DNA of 64,000 nt from Phoma sp. XZ068 (Eukaryota > Ascomycota > Dothideomycetes > Pleosporales > Didymellaceae), in assembly GCA_004835665.1 (NCBI GenBank), contig RBKR01000024.1, positions 310,001 to 374,000 on the forward strand, given 5' to 3'. The notes beneath the pieces are model-generated. The model worked only from the letters and a program-made list of their open reading frames with translations. It was not told the DNA's origin and searched no databases. The position numbers and the translations under genes were made by a program. This document shows positions 20,474 through 31,608 of this stretch, in pieces. Positions within the stretch are counted from its first letter, which is position 1, and each line of letters starts with the position of its first letter.

Positions 20474-21122
20474 ATGGAAAGCCACACATCTCAGGTCAGT
20501 CTTCCAGCGGCCTCTCGAGATGATGGCTGATGCTCACCCTCTACCACAGCAGAGCAGCGACCGCATCGACAACCCACTTCACTACGTCCCATACTACATC
20601 AACGAAGCCTACAAACAGCTGAATGTACGAGACACGGCAGTCAGAAGGCTCCAGCATGAGCTCGCGCAGAAGGAAAAGCAGCATCTGTTCGAAAAGTCTG
20701 GGAGGGAAAGTCAGCTCTCGTCTTTGCAGATGCACTTTGGAGCGGCAAGGTAATAGGCAACCACGACAGAGCAGACGTGTGTGGAGCAGGAGCTGAATTC
20801 TAGCGAGTTCGGCAGCAGCCCGAGTCCAGCGGACAGACGCGCGCGACACACATCTGACGGCCATGGCGTGAGACAGCGGTGCATCGAGCTCGAGGCTGCA
20901 CTGCAATCTCTACAGGAGGAGAGATGGGGTCTCGAAGAGCAACACCAAGTGCAGCAGGACGAGTGGTCCGCAACAATAGCCCATCTGTCTCACCGCTGTA
21001 ACGCATTGCAGTCGGCGCTGAAGAGTTTAGGCTACGAGCTGGATGCGTCAGGGGGGTTGCAGGAAGCGAAAGATGGGCAAGAAGAAAGAGTAGCGGACCA
21101 GCGAGCTTTCCCAAGAGCGTAA
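20474..21122 (+). CDS. hypothetical coiled-coil protein, three exons, 179 aa
   Basis: I do not recognise the family. A clean gene model can be read: exon 1 20474-20494 (MESHTSQ), intron 20495-20549 (GTCAGT, CTCAC branch, CAG), exon 2 20550-20749, intron 20750-20803 (GTAATA donor, GCTGAAT branch, TAG), exon 3 20804-21122. All phases agree and both introns remove in-frame problems (a TAA-TAG pair sits inside intron 2). Exon 2 begins with YVPYYINEAYKQL and continues in a charged heptad-like helix (about 35-70). Exon 3 has a second coiled coil (RCIELEAALQSLQEE). It lies just upstream of a pogo element. Confidence 0.55.
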
Positions 21123-21514
21123 TAGCCTCAGAACTGTAGATATTGACTCAGAGCCCACATCTGTCGGCTGGCGCGCGCGTAGGCGAATGAAGATTGCTTG
21201 TGATCGCCTTGCTTGATTTGCTGCCTGGAAACAAGGCTTGACTCCTCGACGCTGTGGTTTGACATACTGTATGCAATGTGCAGTGCAGCATTTGTTGCTC
21301 ATCCTCCCTCGCTATTGGTCCTACCTTTGATATGGACGAACCCAAGATGCTCAGTCTCCACAGTCCAGTTGGCGGGTTTAGCGTGAGCTGCAGCGCGTCA
21401 GCGTGGTTGCTAGCGATGCCCTTGCTCCAATGCACGCACGGGGCATCATCTCGACCGCAGTCAACTCGCATGGTTCGCGGATGGTCCAGAGACTGGAAGA
21501 TCCACGCAAGGCTA

Positions 21515-23349
21515 ACGTGTTTTATAAGCGAGCGCCGCGTACAGGCGAGCGCCGCACCCCACCAACTTTGCGCACCTCTCTTATCTCAACATACAATAGC
21601 TCTACGCAACGCTATTCAAATGGCTCCAAATGAAGCAGATGTTCAACTTGCTCTCTCTTCGATCAATACTCAGCAGATTAAGAGTAATCGTCATGCTGCT
21701 GCAGTCTTCAACGTGTCTGATAGAACGATCCGCCGCCGACGCGATGGCAAGCCTGCCCGACGCGATTGCCAGCCCAACTCAAAGAAGCTCACTGAGCTAG
21801 AAGAGGAGGTGATTATCAGATATATACTCGACGTAGATCAACGTGGATTTGCGCCTACGTACGCGGCTGTACGTGATATGGCTGATAAGCTGCTGGCTGC
21901 GCGCGGCGGAGGCCAGGCCGGCGTCCACTGGCCGCGCAACTTTGTTAAGCGTACAGACAGTCTTACGACACGTTTCAATCGAGCGTACGACAGGCAGAGA
22001 GCTCTGTGCGAGGATCCTATATTAATCAGAAGCTGGTTTGAGCTCGTAGAGCAGACAAAAGCCAAGTACGGCATCTGTGATGAGGACGTCTACAACTTTG
22101 ACGAGGCTGGCTTTGCGATGGGCAAGATCACGACTCAGCTTGTGGCGACAGGATCAGAGAGGAGAGGCAGGCCAAAGGCTGTTCAGCCAGGAAATCGTGA
22201 GTGGGTGACGTTGATCCAGGCGATCAACGCTGCTGGCCGGACGATCCCACCCTTCCTTATCTTTGCTGGCCAGTATCACCTGTCTGCCTGGTACGAGGAG
22301 GAGGATGTCCCACAAGACTGGGCTATCGCAGTCAGTGACAACGGTTGGACAAATAACGAGCTAGGAGTTGAGTGGCTAAAGCACTTTCTTAAGCATACAG
22401 AGGGCAAGACGGTTGGAGCACGTCGGCTGCTTATCCTTGATGGCCACGAGAGCCACCAATCTCTTGAGTTTCAAGAGCTCTGCAAGGAGAATGATGTCTA
22501 TACGCTCTGTATGCCACCTCATTCATCTCACCTACTCCAGCCTCTTGACGTTGGCTGCTTCTCGCCGTTGAAGCGCGCGTACAGCCGTGAGATTGAGGCT
22601 CTAATGCGCCACCACATCAACTACATTACCAAGCTTGAGTTTCTGCCAGCCTTCAAGGCAGCCTTTGATCAATCGTTCACGTCAGCCAATATCTGCTCAG
22701 CCTTTCGAGGCGCAGGCCTTGTTCCTCTCCAACCAGACGCTGTTCTGTCAAAGCTAGATATACAGCTCCGTACGCCGACTCCAGCTGCTATAGCAGAGGC
22801 TCTCTGGGAGGCTCGTACGCCCAGCAACGTACGTGAGCTTGAGGCTCAATCAACTCTAATACGTGATCGCGTTCAAAAGCATAAGAGCTCATCACCAGCT
22901 TCGATTATTGAAGCGATTGACCAGCTTAAGAAGGGGGCTGAAGTGATGATGCTCTCAGCTGAGCTGATGCGCGATCGGATCGCCAGCCTTGAGAAAGCCA
23001 ACGAGGCAGCGTCAAAGAGAAAGCAGCGTAAGAAAAAGCGACTCCAGAAGCGAGGGGTCTTAACAAAGGGAGCTGGAGAGGATCTACTCGCTCAACGTGA
23101 GGCTGATCAGCAGCTTGCTTATGAAGAGCGTCAAGGAGGAAAGCGGTCAGGTCTTAGCCGCCAGGCTCTTGCGCGCTGCACAAGGTGTAGAGAGACTGGG
23201 CATAATATACGTACGTGTAAGAAAGACAATTTCGATACTGATTAATCAACTCTATTAATATAAATATATTATATCACAGTGTGGTTGAGATATGTGTCTG
23301 TAGAGGTGCGCAAAGTTGGTGGGGTGCGGCGCTCGGTTATAAAACACGT
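21515..23349 (+). mobile_element. complete Fot1/pogo-type DNA transposon, 1835 bp
   Basis: The element is flanked by TA on both sides (21513-21514 and 23350-23351). The inverted repeats start ACGTGTTTTATAA and continue through 'cgagcgccgcaccccaccaa' into 'ctttgcgcacctct'. The left repeat carries an extra copy of gcgagcgccgc, so it is about 19 bp longer than the right one. It encodes one uninterrupted transposase. Its termini differ from those of the other pogo elements in this window, so it is a separate family. Confidence 0.93.
21620..23245 (+). CDS. pogo-type DDE transposase with C-terminal CCHC knuckle, 541 aa
   Basis: The ATG at 21620 ([12 protein letters not shown]) is the first one inside the terminal repeat; the longer upstream frame is fortuitous. 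The domains in order are: helix-turn-helix ([15 protein letters not shown]), CENP-B-type helix-turn-helix, and a DDE core with [20 protein letters not shown] and [10 protein letters not shown] as the three aspartate sites. A basic coiled tail ([14 protein letters not shown]) and finally [14 protein letters not shown] follow. The last motif is a C-x2-C-x4-H-x4-C zinc knuckle of the retroviral Gag kind. The frame is intact. The knuckle may help bind DNA or RNA. Confidence 0.93.
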   Translation: MAPNEADVQLALSSINTQQIKSNRHAAAVFNVSDRTIRRRRDGKPARRDCQPNSKKLTELEEEVIIRYILDVDQRGFAPTYAAVRDMADKLLAARGGGQAGVHWPRNFVKRTDSLTTRFNRAYDRQRALCEDPILIRSWFELVEQTKAKYGICDEDVYNFDEAGFAMGKITTQLVATGSERRGRPKAVQPGNREWVTLIQAINAAGRTIPPFLIFAGQYHLSAWYEEEDVPQDWAIAVSDNGWTNNELGVEWLKHFLKHTEGKTVGARRLLILDGHESHQSLEFQELCKENDVYTLCMPPHSSHLLQPLDVGCFSPLKRAYSREIEALMRHHINYITKLEFLPAFKAAFDQSFTSANICSAFRGAGLVPLQPDAVLSKLDIQLRTPTPAAIAEALWEARTPSNVRELEAQSTLIRDRVQKHKSSSPASIIEAIDQLKKGAEVMMLSAELMRDRIASLEKANEAASKRKQRKKKRLQKRGVLTKGAGEDLLAQREADQQLAYEERQGGKRSGLSRQALARCTRCRETGHNIRTCKKDNFDTD

Positions 23350-23351
23350 TA

Positions 23352-25605
23352 TAGATTATTCAATGTAATGCTCGGTATACACTCCGTATGACTATTTACA
23401 CATGTCATGGAACTTCCGGTTGGACAGACTGAGATCCGACTGAATTCGAGGCTGCCCGAGACATGACTATTAGATGATGCTGTTGGGGAATCTTGGATAT
23501 AAGGCTGCGCAGGAGCCTTTTCTTCTCCGTGACCGAACGGATCTACATATTCAAGCCGTAAGTAATTTATCCGAAAGTTACTGGTGTCATACATGGCTGG
23601 TGGTTGGGAAATGGCAGAAAGTAGAGGCGATTTTCCTGTGCAGGAGTTTTTCCTGGCCTAAGGTACGGACATTAAGCTGTTAACGCAAATAGCAAGCCAA
23701 AGCATAGTGGCTGACGACGCGCTGCAACACGAAAGGTACGCGCCAATTAGCTTACTAAGGCAGCTGGAACACCAATAAATCTGTCGTCAATCGTCAATTA
23801 CTATTATCTCAAAAACCTCACATCTATAAGGCCTACAGCACCTAGGTATAGTAAGCGAGTCAAACGAACTCAAAATATTTTGACAATAATTCACTATTTT
23901 GTTTGTTTGGCTTATCAAAATAGCAGCGGAGACTTTTGTTTGTTTGGATTTGGCCGACTGCCTGGTTGGGTCCGTCTGTCCTCGTCGCAATCTCCCTATT
24001 CTCATTGGCTTATGCCGCTCACCCTCCATTCCCCGAGCCACGCGGAGAGAAGCACGCAGAGTATGTGCTGCAGCGATCGTGCCGCAGCTGCTTGCACGAT
24101 GACTGCCTGCCATGGCCGTGCGCTTCTTGCACGCGTCTTCTGTCGCGGCTGCTTGGTAGACTGTGGACGACGCTGCTCGCGCAGAAACGTCTAGCTAGTC
24201 ATCGATCGAGTGCTACGCCGTGCATAGGACATAGTTTTCTGCAGATTGACGGTATGTCTCCGGTTGAATTTTCTGCCGCCTACTGTGCCTCTTCCTTCGT
24301 GCGCCGATAATCGACCAAAGATGGAGTAAGTAGCAAGCGCCGCGCGCCCACCTCGCGCTCGCATCGACGGTGGCACAGTCATCGAGAGTGACTGCACGCG
24401 TCTACGACGTTCACTGGAGCACACGGATTAAGCGGGCACGGAAGCGACGACAGCGTTGGTCTTAGCCTGGGGTGGGGACGCTGGTGACGGTTAGCACAAG
24501 CGTCAGAAGCTTGGCTGACTTAAGCAGCGGGAAGGTGCTGACGGTCAGCAAACCCGTCGGACGCTTGGCGCAGCTTATCGTCAGGAAAGTGCTGACGGTC
24601 AGCACTAGCGTCAACACAACAAAAGCGTTCGACGCAGGGCCCACCTTTCCCGCGAAAAGGTGCTGGCGGTCAACAAACCCGTCTGAAGCTTGGCTGACCT
24701 TGACAGCGGGAGAGTGCTGACCGTCAGCCCCACCACCAACATCGGATCAGGGAGAGAAGATGTGTCGCAGGCCAAGCGCTGTCGTGAACCTGAACTGCGT
24801 TACTAATCGTGCCGCGCAAGGGCCTAGATGTAAGCTGAGCTATGATGCTAGAACAATACAACAACTTCCACACTTTTCTTGATATTCCATACTTGCAACC
24901 CCCGCACCCAGCCGTGCGACAACAGGCCAGGACCTTGGATTGACGAAAGACTATAATAAAGTCTCAGATAACTAGGCAGCGCGATCACAATAAGGTCTTG
25001 CGCAGCAATCTTCTGGCTATCAGCCCTTTGTTTGAACTTGTACGTAATGCTCTTGTAGTCTAGAAAGACCTCTTTGAATGAATGTTGTCTGATATCTTGC
25101 AGTCGCGCAGTACGTGCGCTGGTCGCGACAGATGCGCGCTAAGTGTGATGTTCCATTAAGCATAGGATGGGGAAGCGTACCCACCGGTACGTGAACGCCA
25201 AGCCTAGCCCGAGCTGCGTCGTGGCGGACGCTTGTCAAATGTCTCAACCACTGAGGCGGCCGTCTAAATCAATCCACATAAAAGTATCAAAATCCATGCT
25301 GCCGAAAGCATAGCTTGGCAGTGACTTTTACCTTTACGCTACTGAGAGCAAGCTTTTGTAGGCCGATGGGTATAATAATACAAATTTTCTTCCAGGACAG
25401 TTCTGATCAGTTGCCAGTTCAGCAGGATCGTGGAAGCTCATCGTCAGCGTACATTGGATGTTGGGTGCACAGTTGCATCCTTTCCTTATAGTGAGTGCTG
25501 CTCCAGCTCCTCTGCTTCCTTGTGCTTCCCTTGATGCTGCAAGACCAACGATAAGTTGTTAAAGCTTGTCACAGTGAGAGGGTGGTGAGAACCTCGCAAT
25601 TTCCT
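23352..25605. other. intergenic with a minisatellite, no gene seen
   Basis: No gene with a recognisable domain is seen. The minisatellite at 24478-24739 is listed separately. Short overlapping frames in 23880-24310 have no family features. Confidence 0.45.
24478..24739. repeat. minisatellite of about 55-bp units with embedded palindromes
   Basis: Five degenerate units start near 24478, 24535, 24589, 24659 and 24714 (spacings 57, 54, 70 and 55). Each opens with a version of gtgctgacggtcagc. The 13-bp core gctgacggtcagc is a near-perfect palindrome (24537-24549 and 24591-24603; a variant at 24716-24728). The following 'aagcgtc' or 'acccgtc' and 'gcttggc' words recur too. Confidence 0.8.
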
Positions 25606-27357
25606 TCAGCCATCCAGAGCTCGTCGTTTCCGCTTCTCAGCCTCCTCGTACTTTTTCTGGTTTTGCAATGCTACTGCGAGGTTGCCCACGCTCGTCACTG
25701 TGCCGGGATGCAGTGCGCCGAACTCTTTTTTCTGTTCCTTTCAGTGCTTGTCGGTTCAGCTGCTCAGCTTCCTCGTACTTTTCTTGATAATACAGCACCA
25801 TTCCTAGGACAATGGTACTTCTCAGCGTTTGTTTGTCGTCTAGTCCCACCACCTCTTCTCGAGCTGAAAGTACTAGTTTTACTAAATTTTCCGCTGCCTC
25901 GTGGCTCCCTCTCAAACATAGGTACCATGCAGCATTCGTAAGAATCTGAGCCCATCCTTTTGTCAGCTCGTCAGTTGCTGGCTTGCTGTCAAACAGCGGT
26001 CTCAGATGCGGAAGCAGTTGCTGGCACCTTGGCGAGTGCTCTGGACGCCCAGTTGGAAATTCTTTCGCCATCAGCTCTATGAACATACGCTCCCAGCGCT
26101 CTGCGAAGCCGGAAGACGACAGCCATATCCGGGTGCAAGACTGCACGGAAGTGTGCAGCTTGCAAATTTCATCTTCTGCAGCTGTGTCTACCAAATAGTA
26201 CGATTGTAAGGTCTCCAAGTCCTTATGGAATGCCTGATCAGTCTCATCTATTCCAAGGACATTCCTGCTCTGCCTTCGAAGAACGTTCTTTTGAATGCCT
26301 TGCGGGTTGAAAAAGCTCATAAGCGATAGCAGATCTGCAGCTGATTGCCGTTTCTCGCGAATGCACTCGAATGACATCTGCCATGCTGTCATTACAGCAT
26401 TTGACGCACATAGACCCCACAGCACCTCCTATGCGGTCCATTCAACGCGCCAATTTCTGTTCTTGGCGTTTGCGTGAAAGCCGTTCAAATAGCCTAGTAT
26501 CGTCATGTGCGGTTGCTGGTTAATGTATGCAGCAGCTTGGCTGATGGCGAGAGGAACGCATTCCAAAGCGAACAGCAAATCCTCGGCGCCCTCTTCGTTC
26601 GACGCATCCTGTAGCTTCTTGCGAAGAAGCTCCAGACCTTCAATCTCATTCATGGAACGCACTTCTTTGACATTCTCGGGACGTTTCACCAGCGTAGCCA
26701 CCGCGTTCTGGCTTCGAGATGTAATGAGTACGCGTCCGTGGCGCACATGAGGAAGGTAATCCGCTAGCCACGCTAACCAGTTTTGGTGCTCGTCGTTCTG
26801 CTTGAGCCTCCGCGCGGGATCAGAAGTTGCAACTTCGTCGACATTGTCCAAGATCAGTATCCATTGTCCGTTTGTCGCATCGCAAAGCCAATTATGGACA
26901 AGTCGGGTAACGTCGGAATTCACGTCGGCTCGCCCCGGCAACTCAAGCCTGTCCGCAATCTTCTGGTAGGCTTCTTCGAAAAGAGCCTTGCTACTGGCGG
27001 GCACCAAGAAGACAAATGGACCCGTGGTTGCGTCGAAAACTTCTTGCGCGTACTGATTGACGAGTTGAGATTTGCTTCGTTCAAATAGTTAGTATGAGAG
27101 GCCGGGTGGGACGTTGACCTACCCAACACCGCTGAAGCCCACAAGCGCCACACGGGCGCCGGGTTCTGCGCACTTATTGTGTAACCATGCTGAGAGTTCA
27201 TGCCGATGGACGAAATCGGGGTTTGGGTCAAGCGGGACGGTGGAGAAAGGGTCGGGTGCGGTGTGACTGTGCAAGTACTGTTATGAGCGGTGGTGTTATG
27301 ACCTCGGCGCTGACAATGCACCTACAACGTAAACAGTGCTGGATCGATGAGATCCAT
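25606..27357 (-). pseudogene. NB-ARC/TPR (fungal NLR-like) gene, disrupted
   Basis: From the ATG at 27357 two introns can be read (27267-27325; 27075-27122 with a TACTAAC branch). They rebuild the nucleotide-binding entry: NPDFVHRHEL, then the P-loop GFSGVGKSQL. The Walker B region WILILDNVDE, the RNBS-type VLITSRS and the GLEL..CVPLAISQAAAYI motif follow. An in-frame TAG (26431-26429) interrupts the winged-helix region, and coding resumes at once in the same frame (SAADLLSLMSFF). TPR units start near 25830 (YYQEKYEEAEQLNRQAL). A frameshift at an A-run near 25736 moves the next repeat (ALQNQKKYEEAE) to another frame, and it stops at 25606. Intact members are STAND sensors linked to nonself recognition. 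Confidence 0.85.
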
Positions 27358-28299
27358 TAGAACGGGACTGAGGCTGGAGGTGTTTCGCAGATACTATTGC
27401 CGTGGTGGTCAGTCCGCAATGGCAATGATTCTGCATCAACGGCCGCAATAGGTAGCATCAGGGTAATTCCTATACAATAACAATGATGGGTTACCAGCGT
27501 GGCGAGCAAGGGGGAGGGCACACAATTCATGTCCCACGCCCTCTCGAGCGACCCAAAGCTACTAAACCTTGCGTGAACGCCACTCTTGAAGATTAAGCAC
27601 AAGCAATCGGACACAACCTCCAGGCTAACACACGGTCGGCTTCTCGCTACTCGTACTATGTATTAGCTTACCCTACCAGAAAAAGGAAATCACAAAAGGA
27701 TGGTACGCCAACGTCACATCTTGGTTCAAAAGACCGCTACATAGGCGAAATGTGGTTCTGATTGACGCTCATTTGGGGACTGCATTACCTGAACTCAAGC
27801 GAGGGCAAATGATGACCACCAGGATTTGCACTTATTATGGGAAGAGTTAAAACGTATGCATCGAAAAGGCACAACTCGCATTGTGAGACCGGAAGGAATA
27901 CACAGAAACAGGCCACCTACTGTCTCCGAGATACGGCATTACGCGAGCTGCAACTGCGAAGATGATGGTTTTGTAAGCAAGGGGTGGCATTAGGATTGGG
28001 TCTCATGTATGAGTGTATTGTTGTCTGTATGTACAAGTGTGATCTGAGCTCGAAAGTAGTCGGACGCGTTAGTCATGCCTGCAGAGCAGTCATGTGACGT
28101 GGTCCTAGGCTTATAACAACAAAGCGAACACCAACACTAATAACTCGTTCTTTATTGTAAGACCACCCTGTCCTAGTATTCAAAAGCTTACTTCTGTGTA
28201 TCTTGCATACATTCGACCGTTCAGAGACTTTGTCAGTCGACAGCTGGGCGGACTCTCTGGTAGCTCTGCTAATCCGCACTTGTTGACCACCACAACAGC
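27358..28299. other. intergenic, no gene seen
   Basis: No recognisable gene is seen. The first 150 bp would be the upstream region of the NB-ARC gene. Confidence 0.5.
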
Positions 28300-28999
28300 G
28301 TGTCAGAATGCTTTTCTGCATCAGTATGTCACTCTTGGCTGAAGAGAGCGGTGTCAGGGTGTCCTATTCGTCCTAGTACAAATACGTCCAGGCAGATTAC
28401 TGTGAGCGTTGCCAAGAAACAATTGCCTGCTCTATTAGCACCTTTCGATCCCAACACGCCTAAAGATTATGACGGGTTCCTTCAATTTCTCTCGTTCCAG
28501 ACCGGACACAACCTGCAACACATGCTGGTGCCCATGCGCTTGAGCATGGTTATCCAGCCAAACTCCAGCCAGATCTTATCGATAGATATTTAGAGAACAG
28601 CCGGGTATGGCACGAGTTCACTATGACTCAGAGAAACGATGTCCTGGATTACAGCAGTGGTGCAGACGTTCAGAGCGAAAGTAATTTGCAGGGTGTAGTT
28701 TACTCTCCAGATAAACGACTTTCACAAGTGGCCGAGCGCGCAGAGTCCGAGTGGAGTGGACTAAACGTCCCGAGTAGAGATCCTTCATTAGATGATTGGC
28801 AGGAGGACTCATAAGATCCTACAGCTTGCTCTGAGATGGATGGACACGAGACCAAGGACAGGTAAAAGAAAGAGGGCGACTGATAACTGTAGTCCAACGA
28901 CGAGGCGAATAACAGACATGAAGCGAGAGCTAGACATGCTTCTTGAAGAACGGCGGCTTCAAGACGATCTGCACTCTCCGTGTATAGTTCAGAACTAAG
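28300..28999 (+). pseudogene. unidentified gene fragment
   Basis: Three plus-strand frames carry coding-like text in succession. These are KKQLPALLAPFDPNTPKDYDG (about 28420-28480), then ALEHGYPAKLQPDLIDRYLENSRVWHEF in a second frame (about 28540-28620), continuing to a stop at 28812-28814. A lysine/arginine/glutamate-rich part (MKRELDMLLEERRLQDD, to about 28997) comes last. The frame changes look like frameshifts or unrecognised introns. I do not recognise the family; a regulatory protein is possible but not shown. Confidence 0.3.
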
Positions 29000-29896
29000 T
29001 ACGGTTGGGTATTCTTCCAACTACGCTCCATTTTTGAATCTGCGTTCAATCCGTCTGAACCTTGAACAGGATTTTTGCATCACCGGGCTTTTCCATCCGT
29101 GCAACCCTCAGCACCACAGTATGTGTACTTGATGGTATCAAGATTTGGTTTTCGGCGGTGTAGTGGTGCTAGCGAGTGGAGGACTACCATACCGCAAGTC
29201 CCGCAACAACACAACACATCTCTGCATCGGTGTTCTGCGGAGCCTCATCGAATTAGACCCCATAAAGAAAGCAGCTCACCTCTATTTTTGTGCAATTTGC
29301 TATCTGTGCCCTTCAAAGAACGTCAGTATTCCAACAGCCTAGTATATCTTTTTCACATCGCCGCGTTCACTACCGGTACTCTGAAACCTCATCACCTCCT
29401 GGACAGGCAATCGTTGCGTGGAACAACACACAAAACCTTCAGTCGGTGATGCGCATGTGCAGATTATGCTTTCTGCTCCGGTCTACCAGTCTAATCTCGC
29501 CGCGACGCCACTCGGGCAACGCAAAGTCGCCATTCCTCGATTACATAGACCCGGTCGTAGAGAGAACTTAAGCAAGGATAGACGCCGGATTACGCGAGCA
29601 TGTACAGTAGTACGTTAACGTTCTCTATCACGTGTAAAGATCGTTGCTTCGTAGCACCTATCGACTATCGTGTTCGAGGATGGTTGCCTGACTGTTCCGA
29701 CTAACGACTCGTCTCACATCTAGTTTTGGTCTCAGAAAATAAAGTGCACCGGTGAAAAGCCGTACTGCAAACATTGCGTGATCACGAATCGAATGTGTGT
29801 ATACACTTCGCCACGCAAGGATAGGCTGAAGATGTAAGCGCAGCATCGTACTGCCCCGTACTAACCAGACTAAGCCGTACGTAGCGATATCAGCAG
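29000..29896. other. intergenic, no gene seen
   Basis: Only short overlapping frames without domains are seen. Confidence 0.45.
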
Positions 29897-30348
29897 ATGT
29901 CTGGACTCCTCAAGAGACTAAGGTCTTGTGCAATCGCAGATGACGACGCCAGGATTGTAAAACTTGGAGGCTGGAAGCGGTCGGCCTGGAGATTGCCTCG
30001 TATCGCTAACGTTTCTGAAGGCCGACCAGGAGATTCGCAGCCCCGGCAACCGACAGCACCTTCTATTCGACATACTGTCAAGCAAGCTGGGAACTCGATA
30101 TGATGAACCAACACGCTGCGATCGATAGGGAATCACCGGGCCTTCTCGACGGGAATCTGCCGATCATCGATCGAGCGTGTGCGACTGACTTTCTCGGGAA
30201 AAGCTCCGAGGTCCAGTGGCTAAGAGCAGTGCAAACACTTTGTTGCATTGCGAAACGGCAATGCACTGTGACTCAGTCAGAAGCGGCAGACATACCTGAA
30301 ACTTGTATTTGCAATCGGGAATCGGCGCCAAGTATTCGTACCCGGTGA
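29897..30348 (+). pseudogene. fragment of a Zn2Cys6-type transcription factor
   Basis: The text LLKRLRSC...DDARIVKLGGW (frame from 29897) resembles the coiled linker after a zinc cluster. A second frame (from 30100) carries RACATDFLGKSSEVQWLRAV, the (A)TxFxGxSSExQWL motif typical of the start of the fungal-specific middle domain. No zinc cluster is found upstream and no middle domain downstream. It is probably a decayed piece, not the missing part of the gene at 14910, which already has its own linker. Confidence 0.5.
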
Positions 30349-30528
30349 AGGCCTCTCGCGGCGGTATATACGCTTGGGCCGGTGTTCGTAGGGTGGTTGA
30401 GGCTGTTTGACCTGGGTTTGACGTCATTAGCTCCTCTGGCGGCTGCAGTCAAATTTTCGGCGTCGGGTTGGCGGGGCAGGCACGATTATGCAACGCCCTG
30501 GGCGCCATGTTCGTCCGCCAACAATACC

Positions 30529-31608
30529 ATGACCGCCAACAACACCCACCTCTCCGGCAAAATCGCCCACCTGTACGGCGCCAAGAATACCTCGCGCAGC
30601 AAAAGGAAAGAGATATCGTCGAGCAGCACCGTCGCCTTCTCCTCAGCAGATGGCAGCAAACCCGCGAGCGCAGGCCGTGCACGGCCGCAGAAAGAAGACA
30701 TCTTCAAGCCGCGCAACAAGAACGTGAAGAAGCGCGCCCTTGCCGACCTCGACGACACACATCTCGCGACCCAGAAATACAGAGGGCGTGATGGCGCAGA
30801 GAAGGTGAAGACGCGGCATCGTGGAAGCGCACCCAGCGCCGCATGGAAGAGAAAGCACATCTCTACGCTGCATTGAAGTGAGTCGATATCGAAGGTGTCG
30901 ACGACAAGTACGGCGTCGACTTTGACCAGAAGTGGGCCGACGCCCAGGGTTCCGGTGCAGCAGCCAGCGCATCCGGATCCGAGTCCGCCGCCTCAGAAGA
31001 CCAACAACTGGTCGAGTACGTCGACGAGTTTGGACGCACAAGGGAACACGCGCCGAAGCCCTGCGTGAAGAGCGCTGCAAGAGCACCCTCACCCAAGACG
31101 CCCCCGACCGCTTCACCGCTCGCCCCAGCATGCCTGAGCAGATCATCCACGGCGACACCGTACAGACCAACGCCCTCAACCCCGACGAGACGACGCCCAG
31201 CAAATGGCCGGCCTAGCCGCTAAGCGCGACAAAGAGTCATACCACCGCCCGAACTAGACTTCGACGGAAGAGCCGAGGCGCGGAAGAGGGGCACAGGGTT
31301 CATGTATTTCTACCAGGATGAAGAGGAGCGAAGAAAACAAATCGCCAACCGTGAAAAGGAACGCAACGAGACGGAGAGATTGAGGCGAGAAAGAAAGGAA
31401 GCCATCGACAAGAGGAAGGAGATGCTTAGAGAGAAGAAGAGGCTCATACAAGCGAGAAGGAGTAAATAGAAAGCAGAGCGCTTCCTGGATGAGTTGGGCG
31501 TCGAGCTGGGGATAGGTGCCGATACGCCTGACCAGCAGGAGAAGGAGGATAAAGCCGTGATCGAGGTAAGCGCGGCAGAGACGAACGCTGAAGGAACAGG
31601 CAATGCGT
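30529..31608 (+). pseudogene. CCDC174/DUF4078-like gene, multiply disrupted
   Basis: The first part reads SGKIAHLYGAKN, then KEDIFKPRNKNVKKRALADLDD. A frame change near 30825 gives RRMEEKAHLYAALK, a TGA stop, then GVDFDQKWADAQ and LVEYVDEFGRTRE. Further down, TGFMYFYQDEEERRKQIANRE, another stop, and FLDELGVELGIG follow. This order (RRKMEEKARLY...DFDRKWAE...VEYxDExGRTR...GxGFYxFSxDEExR) is that of the eukaryotic CCDC174/DUF4078 proteins, nuclear proteins proposed to act with RNA-processing factors. At least one frameshift and three stops make it non-functional. An intact copy elsewhere in the genome is likely. Confidence 0.6.

Noticed and set aside
21278..21619. Upstream extension of the pogo transposase frame
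   Set aside because: It crosses the terminal inverted repeat (from 21515) into flanking DNA; the ATG at 21620 is the first inside the element.
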